Of a DNA stretch of 64,000 bases, positions 19,638 through 28,531 are shown one piece after another (positions within the stretch are counted from its first letter, which is position 1; each line of letters opens with the position of its first letter). The DNA is from Paracoccus onchidii (GTDB lineage: Bacteria > Pseudomonadota > Alphaproteobacteria > Rhodobacterales > Rhodobacteraceae), in NCBI RefSeq assembly GCF_028294535.1, contig NZ_JAQBIE010000013.1:49045-113044 (forward strand), given 5' to 3'. The position numbers and the translations under genes were made by a program. The notes beneath the pieces are model-generated. The model had not been told where the DNA came from. It saw nothing but the letters and a program-made list of their open reading frames with translations, and did not search any database.

Positions 19638-19879
19638 AATGCAAGGGAAAGGACGAAGAACACCCATCCCGCCCATCGGCGACCTGGGATTCACCGCAAG
19701 CCGCCTATGGCAGCTATCGCCCGGGCCTTTCTCCCTATCTGCATTACTGGCACGGGCTGCGCGCCAGCCGCAAGGAAACCGAACCGCTGCCGGATTACGA
19801 CCCGGATGCCGGCAGCGAACTGCCCGGCCAGATGCAAGAGACGCTGGAGGATCTGATCCGCAGGAGCTTTGGGTCATGA
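19628..19879 (+). CDS. Short protein between haloperoxidase-like and subtilase genes
   Basis: An 83-residue protein if GTG at 19628 is used (ATG at 19616 would add four residues). It is rich in Tyr, Pro and charged residues, with the stretch YGSYRPGLSPYLHYWHGLRA in the middle and a helical C-terminus (MQETLEDLIRRSFGS). There is no signal peptide or recognised domain. Two features support it as a real gene: its start lies over the end of the PAP2-like gene and its stop overlaps the ATG of the subtilase gene (ATGA at 19876-19879), the usual arrangement of a tightly coupled operon. Possibly a partner, propeptide or chaperone of one neighbour; unproven. Confidence 0.65.
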   Translation: MELKCKGKDEEHPSRPSATWDSPQAAYGSYRPGLSPYLHYWHGLRASRKETEPLPDYDPDAGSELPGQMQETLEDLIRRSFGS

Positions 19880-21627
19880 TAGCGCAGGCGATGATTTCCG
19901 CTTTCGAGCAATTCCTGGATGATCCGGCAGGAATCCTGCCCGCTGATGCGATCAATCCCGCCCCCCAGGAATTCGACGACTCTGACCTGACCGACCCCGC
20001 GCTCGGCTATCTGTCCGACGATGCGCTGCCCGACCCGGAAAGCGGTTGCATCATCGCCATTATCGACGATGCGATCCCCTTTGCCCATGAAACGCTGCGG
20101 CTGAAAAACGGCCACAGCCGCGTCGCGTCGATCTGGGTTCAGGATGCGCGCCACCAGCCCGGCGGAACCGGCGCCGACCTGCCCTCGGGCATTGAATTGC
20201 GTGGCACGGCAATTGATGAATGGCTGACATCCGCCGCAAGCGGCCACATCCCGGGAGAAGACTCGATCTATCGTCAAAGCGGCACGGTCGACATGGGCCG
20301 CCCAACCACGCCATCCGCGGCATATGCATATGGCCATGGGGCCGCCGTCGCCGCGCTGGCGGCAGGGTTTTCACCTGAAGATCCGTCGGCGCGCAATCAT
20401 CCGGTAATTGCCGTGAACCTGCCCGCAAAGATCACCGAGGATTCCATGGGGACACTGGCCCCGGTGTCGATCCTGGCCTCGATGCTGTTCATTATCACCC
20501 GTGCGCGCCGGTTGTGCAGGTTCATCGAAAAGCGCCGCGGCCTGATGGCCGGCTCGGTCAGGTTGCCGGTGGTGGTCAATCTCAGCTTCGGGCTGACCGC
20601 TGGCGCACGTGACGGGTCGAGCCTGCTGGAACAGTTCATGGATGCGGTTTCGGTGTCCGGATCCGATGATCTGGGGCCAATTCATTTCGTGTTGCCCACC
20701 GGCAATCACCGGCTGTCGCGTCTGCATGGGCATCTGAACCCCGGTCAGGATCTTGGCTGGCGCTTGCCGCCCGATGACCGGACCATCACCGGGCTTGAGG
20801 TCTGGGGACCGGTGCGCGAGGGTCTGCCCGATAACAAGCTGCAGATCACCTTGACGCCTCCGGGGATGGCGGGGGCCACGACCGCTTTTTCCGCGCCCTG
20901 GCAGTTCACCGTCATGCATGATGCAACGGGTCAGGAAATCGCGCGCGCCTATTACACGCCCCGCTATCTTGGGAACGATCAATGGCGCGAGGGGGTGACG
21001 GTTATCGTGATGCCCACCTGCCCCGAGAGATTGCACGAGCCATATGCGCCGGCCGGTGAATGGCGGATCGGCATATCCGAAAGCTCGGTCGATGCAGAAT
21101 ACCAGATCGGCGTCCAGCGCGATGAGGTGATCCGGGGTTTTCACCGTGAAGCGCGGCAAAGCTGGCTGCACGATCCGGAATATCGCATTCATGACGAGGC
21201 CGGACGCTTGATCGAAACTGATGCGCAGAATGGCGGTGCGCCCCGGGTTCTGCGCCGCGGCACCATGAATGCCTATGCCGGCGGGAAACACAGCCTGCGT
21301 GCCGGGGCGGTCGATGGGCAACGCATGCACCCGTCACCCTATTGTTCGCTGCTGCATGACGACGCGGGCGGAGATTGCCTTGCCGTCGTCGACCGCGCCC
21401 TGACCCAAGCCGGAATGCTGGTCCGTGGCCGCAACAGCGGCAGCTTTGGCGTGATGTCGGGGACATCCATGGCGGCCCCGCAATTGACCAAATGGCTTGC
21501 CCGCCAGTTGGCGCAGGGTCAGCCGGTGAATGACCGTGCCGCGATTCGCGCATTGGCGGTCACGCAATCGGCGACGCCTTTTCCGACGCCGGTGTTGCCA
21601 CATTCGGATAAATTCCCGCCATTTTAA
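19876..21627 (+). CDS. Subtilisin-like serine protease (S8), no signal peptide
   Basis: The 583-residue protein has a full S8 catalytic set: Asp64 or Asp65 in CIIAIIDDAIPFAHE, His154 in AYGHGAAVAALAAGF, oxyanion Asn277 in VLPTGNH and Ser531 in MSGTSMAAPQLTKWLA. About 250 residues of non-catalytic sequence (roughly 290-520) separate the Asn and the Ser, an insertion with beta-rich character. No signal peptide or propeptide is obvious, so the enzyme may act in the cytoplasm. The frame is open back to 19612, but the coupling to the short upstream gene (ATGA) points to the ATG at 19876. It probably acts with the PAP2-like protein; substrate unknown. Confidence 0.85.
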   Translation: MIAQAMISAFEQFLDDPAGILPADAINPAPQEFDDSDLTDPALGYLSDDALPDPESGCIIAIIDDAIPFAHETLRLKNGHSRVASIWVQDARHQPGGTGADLPSGIELRGTAIDEWLTSAASGHIPGEDSIYRQSGTVDMGRPTTPSAAYAYGHGAAVAALAAGFSPEDPSARNHPVIAVNLPAKITEDSMGTLAPVSILASMLFIITRARRLCRFIEKRRGLMAGSVRLPVVVNLSFGLTAGARDGSSLLEQFMDAVSVSGSDDLGPIHFVLPTGNHRLSRLHGHLNPGQDLGWRLPPDDRTITGLEVWGPVREGLPDNKLQITLTPPGMAGATTAFSAPWQFTVMHDATGQEIARAYYTPRYLGNDQWREGVTVIVMPTCPERLHEPYAPAGEWRIGISESSVDAEYQIGVQRDEVIRGFHREARQSWLHDPEYRIHDEAGRLIETDAQNGGAPRVLRRGTMNAYAGGKHSLRAGAVDGQRMHPSPYCSLLHDDAGGDCLAVVDRALTQAGMLVRGRNSGSFGVMSGTSMAAPQLTKWLARQLAQGQPVNDRAAIRALAVTQSATPFPTPVLPHSDKFPPF

Positions 21628-21630
21628 GAA

Positions 21631-21665
21631 AAAATTTGCCGGAATCGCGTTTTTCGGCCAATTTT
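21631..21665 (+). terminator. Imperfect hairpin after the subtilase gene
   Basis: AAAATTTGCCG (21631-21641) pairs with CGGCCAATTTT (21655-21665) with one mismatch, followed by ACGCTTTTTCCC. It begins four bases after the stop codon and would end the three-gene operon. Confidence 0.5.
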
Positions 21666-21791
21666 ACGCTTTTTCCCGCCCCGGATTCACGCCGCTTTCA
21701 CGCCGGTTGCGCCAATCTGCCCTTACACAAGCATCGGGCCTTGCGGATCACCCCTGATCCCGAATCCGATCAACAGAAAGGGTGTTTCGCC

Positions 21792-22214
21792 ATGTGTGCG
21801 CAAAAAATATCCCATCTGGACAACGTTGTCGCCGCCCTGCAGCAATGGGGTGCCCAGACGGGGGGTGCAAAGAATGAACCGTTCTGCAGTGCCCTCAGGA
21901 TCATGCAGGAGGCGGACGAGGGGCGGTCGGGTCAGGGATTTCCTCTGCCCGGACCTGACCGCCCCACCTGGGCCGCATATCGATTGCTGGAACGGGAAAA
22001 CCGTTTGCTGATCGACCATGCCGAAATGATGGCCTGCGCGCTGGGGGCGTGCCCGAATTGTTGGGGCACCATCCCCGATTGCGAAGATTGCGGCGGCATC
22101 GGAAAACCCGGCACCTTTGCGCCGGACAAGAAATGTTTCGATCAGTTCGTTCTGCCTGTGATTGCCCGCGTCATGGGACATCGGGTCAGCGACGGAATCC
22201 TTCCCATGCAGTAA
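21792..22214 (+). CDS. Small cysteine-rich protein, probable zinc ribbon
   Basis: A 140-residue protein with six cysteines in the second half or near it; four form Cys87-x2-Cys90-x6-Cys97-x2-Cys100 (in ACPNCWGTIPDCEDCGGIG), a layout like a zinc ribbon or half of a DnaJ-type CxxCxGxG module. The N-terminal part is helical. No signal peptide, so the metal site would be cytoplasmic. The frame is open from a TTG at 21636, but that part overlaps the terminator and lacks protein character. It follows the subtilase gene in the same direction after a likely terminator, so it may be a separate unit. Not recognised; a role with the neighbouring module is only suggested by position. Confidence 0.65.
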   Translation: MCAQKISHLDNVVAALQQWGAQTGGAKNEPFCSALRIMQEADEGRSGQGFPLPGPDRPTWAAYRLLERENRLLIDHAEMMACALGACPNCWGTIPDCEDCGGIGKPGTFAPDKKCFDQFVLPVIARVMGHRVSDGILPMQ

Positions 22215-22285
22215 TGCATCGGGCAGGAACACTGCATGGACAGTTCGTTTAAAAAGTTCTCTTTCCCAGTTTGTCCATGGGTGGC

Positions 22286-22322
22286 TTGGCGGGTGGCGAA
22301 AAACGCCGCCCGCCAATCTTTT
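22286..22322. terminator. Strong bidirectional terminator
   Basis: TTGGCGGGTGGCG (22286-22298) and CGCCGCCCGCCAA (22304-22316) give a 13-bp stem with one G-T pair and a loop of five A, followed by TCTTTT. It lies between two convergent genes: the Cys-rich protein gene and pqiC. Confidence 0.9.
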
Positions 22323-22334
22323 CAAGATGACGCG

Positions 22335-22973
22335 TCAGAAAATCGGGTCCAGCCCAAAGGGATCATTCGCCACCGAACGGCGCGTCACGACGGTGCGGCC
22401 CGGCCCCGAAAGCGTCGCGATCTGGCCGGCAAGCTGCCCGATTGCCTGCGACAGTGCTGCGGCAATTGACGCAGGCTGGTCGCTGGCCAAGGGCACCGAA
22501 ATATCAAAGCTGCGCGCGTGATTGGTGCCGCCGCTGCCCTCATCGGACACGAAATACCGTCCGGTCAGGCGATAAACACCGTTTGACTGTGCCAGCGCAC
22601 GCGTCACCCTGACCTCGATTTCCCGCTTGGGTGGCTCGGCCAGGGGCCAGGGTTCATTGACAACCGTTGCCCCCGACATGTCCGAAATGGCGCGCGCAAG
22701 CGCCAGGGAAAACGCACGCTGAGGATTGTCGGCCCAAAGACTGTCGGGGTTCGATCGAACCGCCCCGTCCGCCGTTTGCCACATCACCTCTTGATCCGAC
22801 GCGTATTCAGGCAACGATACGTCTTTCAGTTCCGCAGTCCCCAGCCGGTCGGGCACACGCGTTTGTGCCGCAGGCGGGTCGATCAGAAACCGCCCCGTCT
22901 TTTCGGGGTTGGAACAGGCCGAAAGAACCGTCGCGCCCAGCAAGGTCACAGCAAGAATACGGGTCGTTTTCAT
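22335..22973 (-). CDS. pqiC: PqiC-like outer-membrane lipoprotein (ABC transport auxiliary)
   Basis: A 212-residue lipoprotein: the signal MKTTRILAVTLLGATVLSAC ends in an LSAC lipobox, with Cys20 as the lipidated residue. The body has the pattern of the DUF330/PqiC family. PqiC anchors the PqiB needle to the outer membrane in a trans-envelope lipid transport path. It follows pqiB by only two bases, and a strong terminator closes the operon just downstream. Confidence 0.85.
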   Translation of the reverse strand: MKTTRILAVTLLGATVLSACSNPEKTGRFLIDPPAAQTRVPDRLGTAELKDVSLPEYASDQEVMWQTADGAVRSNPDSLWADNPQRAFSLALARAISDMSGATVVNEPWPLAEPPKREIEVRVTRALAQSNGVYRLTGRYFVSDEGSGGTNHARSFDISVPLASDQPASIAAALSQAIGQLAGQIATLSGPGRTVVTRRSVANDPFGLDPIF

Positions 22974-22975
22974 CT

Positions 22976-25327
22976 TTATCGTCCCAGGATGAATGCACGC
23001 GGATTCCGTTCGATCATCCGGGCCAGCGATCCGAAGGATTCGGTTGCCCGGCGCAATTCGCGCAGCATGTTGATGGTTTCGGTATTGAAGGCCGAGCGAT
23101 CGCCATAGGCGGCCATGACGGAATCCGCACGTGCCGCCGTCGCCTGCAAGCGCTGGATCAGCGCGGGCAGTTCCTCGACCGATTTGGCGACCTCATCCGC
23201 TGCGACACTTGCCGAACTGAGCGCGTTGTTCAGGCTGCCCGCGGCATTCCCATCGCGCAGATCGTTCAGCAGACCGGCAGCGGCCTCGAGTGTGTTGGAC
23301 AGGTTGCGCGGCAGGCGTTCGGCATCCTCGCTGCCCAGCATGGCACGCAGATCGGCCAGAATTCCTTCGGCTTGCGCGCTTATGGCCGCAAAGTTCACCT
23401 CATCGACCTTGGCGGCGGCGGCATCGATCTGGTTGACCATATCGGGCACATCAACCGCCGCGGCCTGAACCGATTCAAAGGCGGCCGTGGCCTCTTGAAT
23501 CATCCGTCCCATGCCGCTGCCCGCACCTGAATCGCGAATTTCCCCTGCAACGACGGAAATCTCGGATGCGGCGCCTTCCAGCGTTTTGATCAGCGACGAA
23601 AGCTGCGCAGGCAGGTTGGCCGCAGCCTGTGTGCCGACGACATCGCGCAATTCCTGCAGGGTGGCATCCAGTTCCGCGCCGATCGAGGTAAAGTCGATAT
23701 TGCGCACCGATCCCGCAGTGGCATTCAGCGAATCCAGCAATTCCGGCAGGCGATCCGCCGCATCGTTCACCTTGGCGACCAGTTCGCTGGCCGCGGCCAT
23801 CGCCTCACCGGCGTTGATTGCGGCATCGCTTTCGCGAAGCTCTTGCAGGACACCGCGCAAATCCGTGGCGGCAGCCTGTGCTTCTTCGATGGTTTGTCGC
23901 AAGCTGCCGGGGATTGCGCGGGTGTCCTCGGAGCGGACAAAGGCCGTCACGCTGTTCAGCATTTCGGTCGCCGAGTTCATGACCTCTTCGATGGGCAGAT
24001 CGCCCACCTTGGTCAGAACGCCCTGTGCCGTCGAGGTGAAATCGGTCACATCAGCGGGCGCGGTCGGGATCAACGGGAAGGGTTCACCGGCCATGTCGAT
24101 CTCGGCCGCCTGAGCATCGGGAATTTCAACCAGCTCGATCACCAATTGGGTGCCGAACAGGCCCGAGCTTGCCACCCGCGCACGCAAACCATCGGCGACG
24201 GCGCGTTGCAGGAAATCCAGCGCATCTTCGGGCGTGGCGTCTGGGTCGAGACCAAGGCGCGTGGGTGAAATCGCCAGGGTCACCTCTTCGCTGATACCGG
24301 CTCCGGTCGTTTCATCGCTGGTCGCGCGAACCGCCAGATCGGCGACCTGGCCGACATTCAGCCCCTGAAACTGGACATCTGCGCCCTTGTTCAGACCGGT
24401 CACGGCCTCGTCGATCAGCATCGTCAGCTGCAATTGCCCCGCTTCATCGGCCACGAACACATTGCTGCGTGCGGTGGCCTCATCCGGCTGAACGGGAAAG
24501 GCTTCGACGGTATCGACCGGCTTGCCGCCGCTGACCGGCGTATCAAACGACACCCCGCCCTGCAGCAGGCTGGTCAGGGAATTGACGTTCAGCGACACCC
24601 CCTGCGCGCCCAGGGACACCGAAAAACCCGAACTGTCCCAGAACACCGTGGCGCTGGTCAGGCGGCGATCATGTGGTGCCTGGATGAACCCGTCCACCAC
24701 CACAGAATTGCCATCTTCGGCCAGACGCAGGTTTTCCATGCGGCCGACCTGGATGCCACGATAAAGGATCGGCGCGCCTTCGGTCAGGCCTTCGCCGCTT
24801 TCATAGGACAGCTTTACCCATGTGCCCTTTGCGTCTTCGCGCACAAGCGGTGGACGATCAACACCGACAAAGCGACGCTGCGGTTCGCTGACCTCGGCGT
24901 CCCAATAACCTTCGATAAACGAACCCGTCAGCACCGTATCAAGACGGCTGACCCCCTGCGCGGTCACCTGCGGTCGAACGATCCAGAAGGCCGCGTCGGC
25001 ATCGATATAGGACGCGACATCCTTGTCGACCCGGATCTGCACCTCGACCCGCGACAGGTCTTCGGTAAACTGGACACCTTCGACCTGCCCGACAGTGATC
25101 TCGCGAAACCGCAATGCGGTCGAACCGGGCACGATACCGGTGGCATCCGCGAATTCGACCTCGATCAGGGCGCCGCGATCGGAATAGGCATTCCAGGCGA
25201 TGGCCAGCGTGACGATCAAGGCGATGATCGGCACCAGCCAGATCACGTTCACACCTGCCTGTGCGGCGCGTACGGCCGTTTTTCTTACGGGGCTTGCCGG
25301 CTTCAACGGCGGTGGAGTGTTGGTCAT
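22976..25327 (-). CDS. pqiB: PqiB, MCE-domain lipid transport protein
   Basis: The 783-residue protein starts MTNTPPPLKPASPVRK, has one transmembrane helix (about 27-47, VIWLVPIIALIVTLAIAW) and then three MCE/MlaD domains; the first begins IEVEFADATGIVPGSTALRF, the second near WVKLSYESGEGLTEGAPILY and the third near LTMLIDEAVTGLNKGADVQF. The remaining 350 residues are a long helical, coiled-coil-like tail with repeated LNATAGS- and ELRDV-type segments, longer than in E. coli PqiB. These proteins form periplasmic tubes for phospholipid transfer. The frame upstream of 25327 overlaps the pqiA gene and is not used. Confidence 0.92.
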   Translation of the reverse strand: MTNTPPPLKPASPVRKTAVRAAQAGVNVIWLVPIIALIVTLAIAWNAYSDRGALIEVEFADATGIVPGSTALRFREITVGQVEGVQFTEDLSRVEVQIRVDKDVASYIDADAAFWIVRPQVTAQGVSRLDTVLTGSFIEGYWDAEVSEPQRRFVGVDRPPLVREDAKGTWVKLSYESGEGLTEGAPILYRGIQVGRMENLRLAEDGNSVVVDGFIQAPHDRRLTSATVFWDSSGFSVSLGAQGVSLNVNSLTSLLQGGVSFDTPVSGGKPVDTVEAFPVQPDEATARSNVFVADEAGQLQLTMLIDEAVTGLNKGADVQFQGLNVGQVADLAVRATSDETTGAGISEEVTLAISPTRLGLDPDATPEDALDFLQRAVADGLRARVASSGLFGTQLVIELVEIPDAQAAEIDMAGEPFPLIPTAPADVTDFTSTAQGVLTKVGDLPIEEVMNSATEMLNSVTAFVRSEDTRAIPGSLRQTIEEAQAAATDLRGVLQELRESDAAINAGEAMAAASELVAKVNDAADRLPELLDSLNATAGSVRNIDFTSIGAELDATLQELRDVVGTQAAANLPAQLSSLIKTLEGAASEISVVAGEIRDSGAGSGMGRMIQEATAAFESVQAAAVDVPDMVNQIDAAAAKVDEVNFAAISAQAEGILADLRAMLGSEDAERLPRNLSNTLEAAAGLLNDLRDGNAAGSLNNALSSASVAADEVAKSVEELPALIQRLQATAARADSVMAAYGDRSAFNTETINMLRELRRATESFGSLARMIERNPRAFILGR

Positions 25328-25349
25328 TCCAGTATATGTTCCCTGCCCG

Positions 25350-26006
25350 TCAGTCCCTGGTGCGGCTGCGCAGCGGTAGGCCACGCCAGATCAGCCGCGG
25401 ATCAAAGCTTTGCGCAGAAAGCATCGTGAAGGCAACTGACAGGGCGAAACAAACGGCAGCCGATCCCGGATGGATGGATGCAACAAAGCCAAGCTGCACA
25501 AGCGCGGACAGAATGGCGACAACAAAAACGTCGATCATGGACCAGCGGCCGACGAACTCGACCACCTCAAAGACCTTGAGGCGCGAATGCGCCTGATCCG
25601 TCGTCGCGGGCTTTCCGGCAACCATCGCAAGCCATGCGATGGACAGGAATTTCGCAATCGGCACCACGATCGACGCGATAAAGACGATGGCCGCGATATC
25701 ATAGCTGCCATGGTGGATCAGCTCCAGCACACCTTCAGCTATGGTCGCCTCGGAATTGCCGGCCAGACCCGCGAAGGTCTGCGTGCTCATCATCGGAAAG
25801 ATATTCGCCGGGATATACATGATCAGACCGGCAAACCACCACGCCCAGACCGCCTGCAACCCGCGGCGGTCCGGCTTGTGCAGCCGGGCGCCACATCGTT
25901 TGCAACGGCGCTGATCTTCGGGCCAGACGCGGCCACAGCTGTGGCAACCCACAAGCCCGGCACGATGGGCCGTCAGGATCGGATGACCCGTCGACTGCTC
26001 ACTCAT
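25350..26006 (-). CDS. pqiA: PqiA-domain membrane protein (second copy)
   Basis: A 218-residue protein with a zinc-ribbon-like N-terminus (CHSCGRVWPEDQRRCKRCGA) followed by four probable transmembrane helices, starting at VWAWWFAGLIMYIPANIFPM. This is a single PqiA domain. In E. coli one PqiA protein carries two such domains; here two separate genes in tandem (this and the next) supply one each. Its start overlaps the stop of the upstream pqiA gene (ATGA), and pqiB begins 22 bases after its stop. Confidence 0.9.
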   Translation of the reverse strand: MSEQSTGHPILTAHRAGLVGCHSCGRVWPEDQRRCKRCGARLHKPDRRGLQAVWAWWFAGLIMYIPANIFPMMSTQTFAGLAGNSEATIAEGVLELIHHGSYDIAAIVFIASIVVPIAKFLSIAWLAMVAGKPATTDQAHSRLKVFEVVEFVGRWSMIDVFVVAILSALVQLGFVASIHPGSAAVCFALSVAFTMLSAQSFDPRLIWRGLPLRSRTRD

Positions 26007-26683
26007 GAATTGCGCCCCTCGACCATTTCACGGCCATCGGTATGCAGGCCCGCATCCTCGATCGCATCCCATATCGTCGTATGGCACATGAAGCCCCGCG
26101 ACGCCAAATTCACCAGGATCAGGCCGCAAAAGGCCCAGAATGCCGGGCCCAGATGAACCGTCGCAAGTCCCGCAACCTTCACCAGCGCAACCGCGGTGCC
26201 AATGATAAAGATCTCGGCCATGGACCAGGGGCGCATCGCTTCGGACCAGCGAAATGCCGTTGCCGCATGGCGGTTTGGCGGCTTGCCCTTGGCAAGGGGT
26301 GCCAGCGTATAGACCAGCAGAAAGGACCGCGCGACCGGCAGGCCGACAATCATGATCAGCAAGGCGGCAACCAGCGGCAAAAGAACGCCATCGGCAAAAG
26401 CCAGTGCAACCCCGAACAATGACGTCGCGTTGCCAAAGCCCATGCGGCTGATTTCCAGAAAAGGAAAGAATACCGCGCCGATCAGCAACACCATCGAGGT
26501 GAAAGCCAGAGCGATCAGCTGACTGAACGCCCCGCCGCGCGGTTTGGCAAGCACGGTTCCACAACGGATGCAACGCGCGGTCTCGCCGCTGTCCAGTTCC
26601 TCTTCGACATGCAGGGCGTCACAACGCGGACAGGCAAGAAGCCCCGCACCGGTTTTCAGATCAAAGGGGTTCTGCGACATCAT
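26003..26683 (-). CDS. pqiA: PqiA-domain membrane protein (first copy)
   Basis: A 226-residue protein (start MMSQNPFDL at 26683, or the adjacent ATG at 26680) with a Cys-x2-Cys pair in ACPRCDALHV and another in RCIRCGTVLA, then four hydrophobic segments (first LIALAFTSMVLLIGAVFFPF). It is the first gene of the pqiA-pqiA-pqiB-pqiC unit, transcribed leftward. Together with PqiB and PqiC it is expected to move lipids between inner and outer membrane; in E. coli the pqi operon is induced by paraquat-type stress. Confidence 0.9.
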   Translation of the reverse strand: MMSQNPFDLKTGAGLLACPRCDALHVEEELDSGETARCIRCGTVLAKPRGGAFSQLIALAFTSMVLLIGAVFFPFLEISRMGFGNATSLFGVALAFADGVLLPLVAALLIMIVGLPVARSFLLVYTLAPLAKGKPPNRHAATAFRWSEAMRPWSMAEIFIIGTAVALVKVAGLATVHLGPAFWAFCGLILVNLASRGFMCHTTIWDAIEDAGLHTDGREMVEGRNS

Positions 26684-26725
26684 GCCCCAAAGATAGAGCA
26701 TGCGCGCGGCCAGACAAGACGCATA

Positions 26726-28519
26726 TCAGTGAATTGCGCCGTCACGCGCGGCGGATGTCAGCACCACGTTTCGCGGATCGTCGCCAGAAATGAAGGCGGG
26801 TGCCTCGATCTTGAAATGCAGGCGCAGGGCGAAGCTGTTATCTTGTGCCAGGGTTTCAGCGGCCCCTTCAAGCTGGGTCGAAAACGCCTCGATCAACTGG
26901 CTGCCCAGACCCGTGCTTTCGTTTTCACCCTGACCTGCGCCGGTCGAGTTCTCGATCTCAAGCAATCCGTGCCCATCGCTGTCCGCCCGCAGCACCACCC
27001 GCACCCAAGGCCCGTCCGCGCCCGGCGGGGTGCCGGCATATTTCAGTGCGTTGGTGAATGCCTCGGTCGCCAGCAAAGACAGTGGCACGGCCTGATCCGG
27101 CAGCAAGGTCAAGGGTTCGATCGATGTGTCGACCCGAAGATTGCTGCCCGGACCAACCGAAGCATTGACCATCTGGTTGATGATATCGCCAATCAGGCGA
27201 TCGGCCTCTACCGCGTCCAGATGTTCAGCCTGATAGAGATTGCGATAGATCGTAGCCAGGGCGGCGACACGATCCTGAACCGAACGCAAGACGCGCTTGG
27301 CATCATCATCGTCAATCATCCGGCTTTGCATATTGATGATCGAGGCAATCAGCTGAAGGTTGTTCTTTACCCGGTGGTGAACCTCTTTCAGCAATACGGT
27401 TTTTTCGGTGACCGCCTCTTCCATCGCCTCTTCATCCCGGATCAGGATTCGCGCCATGTTGTGAAAGGTCTGACTGACATCGCGAATCTCGGTCGGTGCA
27501 TCGCGCAGCACCTCGGGCGGGGTGTCGCGATTACCGATGGCGAAACGGCGCATCTGCCCGCGCAGCACCGAAATATGACGCAGGACCAGCCGGAACACCG
27601 CGAAATAGGCAACGCCAAGCGATACCAGCCAAAGCACGATCGGAAACATCAGTGCCCCGAAACTGGACAGTTGCAAAAGCCCGATCCCGGCGATCTTCGG
27701 GCTCCAGCTGCCAAGCGCATAGACAAGACCGGGAACGACCGGAACCACGGTAAACACCCGCATCTCGCCGCCGTTCGATTGCGCACTGAACGTCGTCTGC
27801 TTGCGCGACAAAAGACTGAGCAGCGGGGTATCGGCAGGCAATATGTCCTCGGCAAGCCCCTGATCGGCGCTGTCCGAAGTCAGAATTTCACCCCGGTTGT
27901 TGAAGGTCACGATCCGCGCACCCTCGGTTCCGAAACTGATGGCATGGGTCGAGCGCAGCAATTCCTGTGTCAACGACAGGGCGATATAGCCCAGCAGTTG
28001 CTGATCACGATAGAGTGGGTGCAGCACCACCACCACCGATTGCCCGCTGAGCGCCCCGTGCCGCACGGATTTGATCATGGTTCCCGGCTCGGACAGGAAT
28101 TGCTTGTAAACGCCATTGTCGCGCAGATCCACGCTGCCCCCCGCGCCGAGATTGGACGAGCATTTGCTGATCCCGTTCAGCGGCACGAAGACTGCATTCA
28201 GATAGGTTGCGCTGCGTTCGATGAAATTCTGCATCAGGTCCGAGCAATCGCCGGGCCGGTCCATGGTTTCCAATACCGCCGGCCCCAGCGCATCCGCCGA
28301 CCCCAATGCGCTGATCAGCAAAGCCCGTTCGCCCGCCGCGGCCGAAGCCGTGCGCCCAAGCAACGCGATTTCCGCACTGTCCTGTGCATCGCGCGACAAA
28401 TGCAGGTTCTGGACCAGGGACATCAGCCCGATCGGCAGGATCGCCATCGACAACAGCGCAGCCAGTCGAAAGCCAAGCCGTCGCGTGAAATCCAACCTGT
28501 CCCGAAACCGTCGCAGCAC
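26726..28519 (-). CDS. Sensor histidine kinase of the general stress response (PhyK-like)
   Basis: The 597-residue membrane kinase has a helix near 19-39, a periplasmic sensor of about 240 residues with two Cys (92 and 120) and a second helix at about 283-312, then a HAMP-like linker and a HisKA_2/HWE-type phosphotransfer segment LLKEVHHRVKNNLQLIASII with His381/His382. The HATPase region follows (VPLSLLATEAFTNALKYAG carries the N-box). Kinases of this type control PhyR in alphaproteobacteria. It lies 12 bases downstream of ecfG, in the same direction, and starts at GTG. Signal sensed is unknown. Confidence 0.9.
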   Translation of the reverse strand: MLRRFRDRLDFTRRLGFRLAALLSMAILPIGLMSLVQNLHLSRDAQDSAEIALLGRTASAAAGERALLISALGSADALGPAVLETMDRPGDCSDLMQNFIERSATYLNAVFVPLNGISKCSSNLGAGGSVDLRDNGVYKQFLSEPGTMIKSVRHGALSGQSVVVVLHPLYRDQQLLGYIALSLTQELLRSTHAISFGTEGARIVTFNNRGEILTSDSADQGLAEDILPADTPLLSLLSRKQTTFSAQSNGGEMRVFTVVPVVPGLVYALGSWSPKIAGIGLLQLSSFGALMFPIVLWLVSLGVAYFAVFRLVLRHISVLRGQMRRFAIGNRDTPPEVLRDAPTEIRDVSQTFHNMARILIRDEEAMEEAVTEKTVLLKEVHHRVKNNLQLIASIINMQSRMIDDDDAKRVLRSVQDRVAALATIYRNLYQAEHLDAVEADRLIGDIINQMVNASVGPGSNLRVDTSIEPLTLLPDQAVPLSLLATEAFTNALKYAGTPPGADGPWVRVVLRADSDGHGLLEIENSTGAGQGENESTGLGSQLIEAFSTQLEGAAETLAQDNSFALRLHFKIEAPAFISGDDPRNVVLTSAARDGAIH

Positions 28520-28531
28520 CGGACCGTCCGC

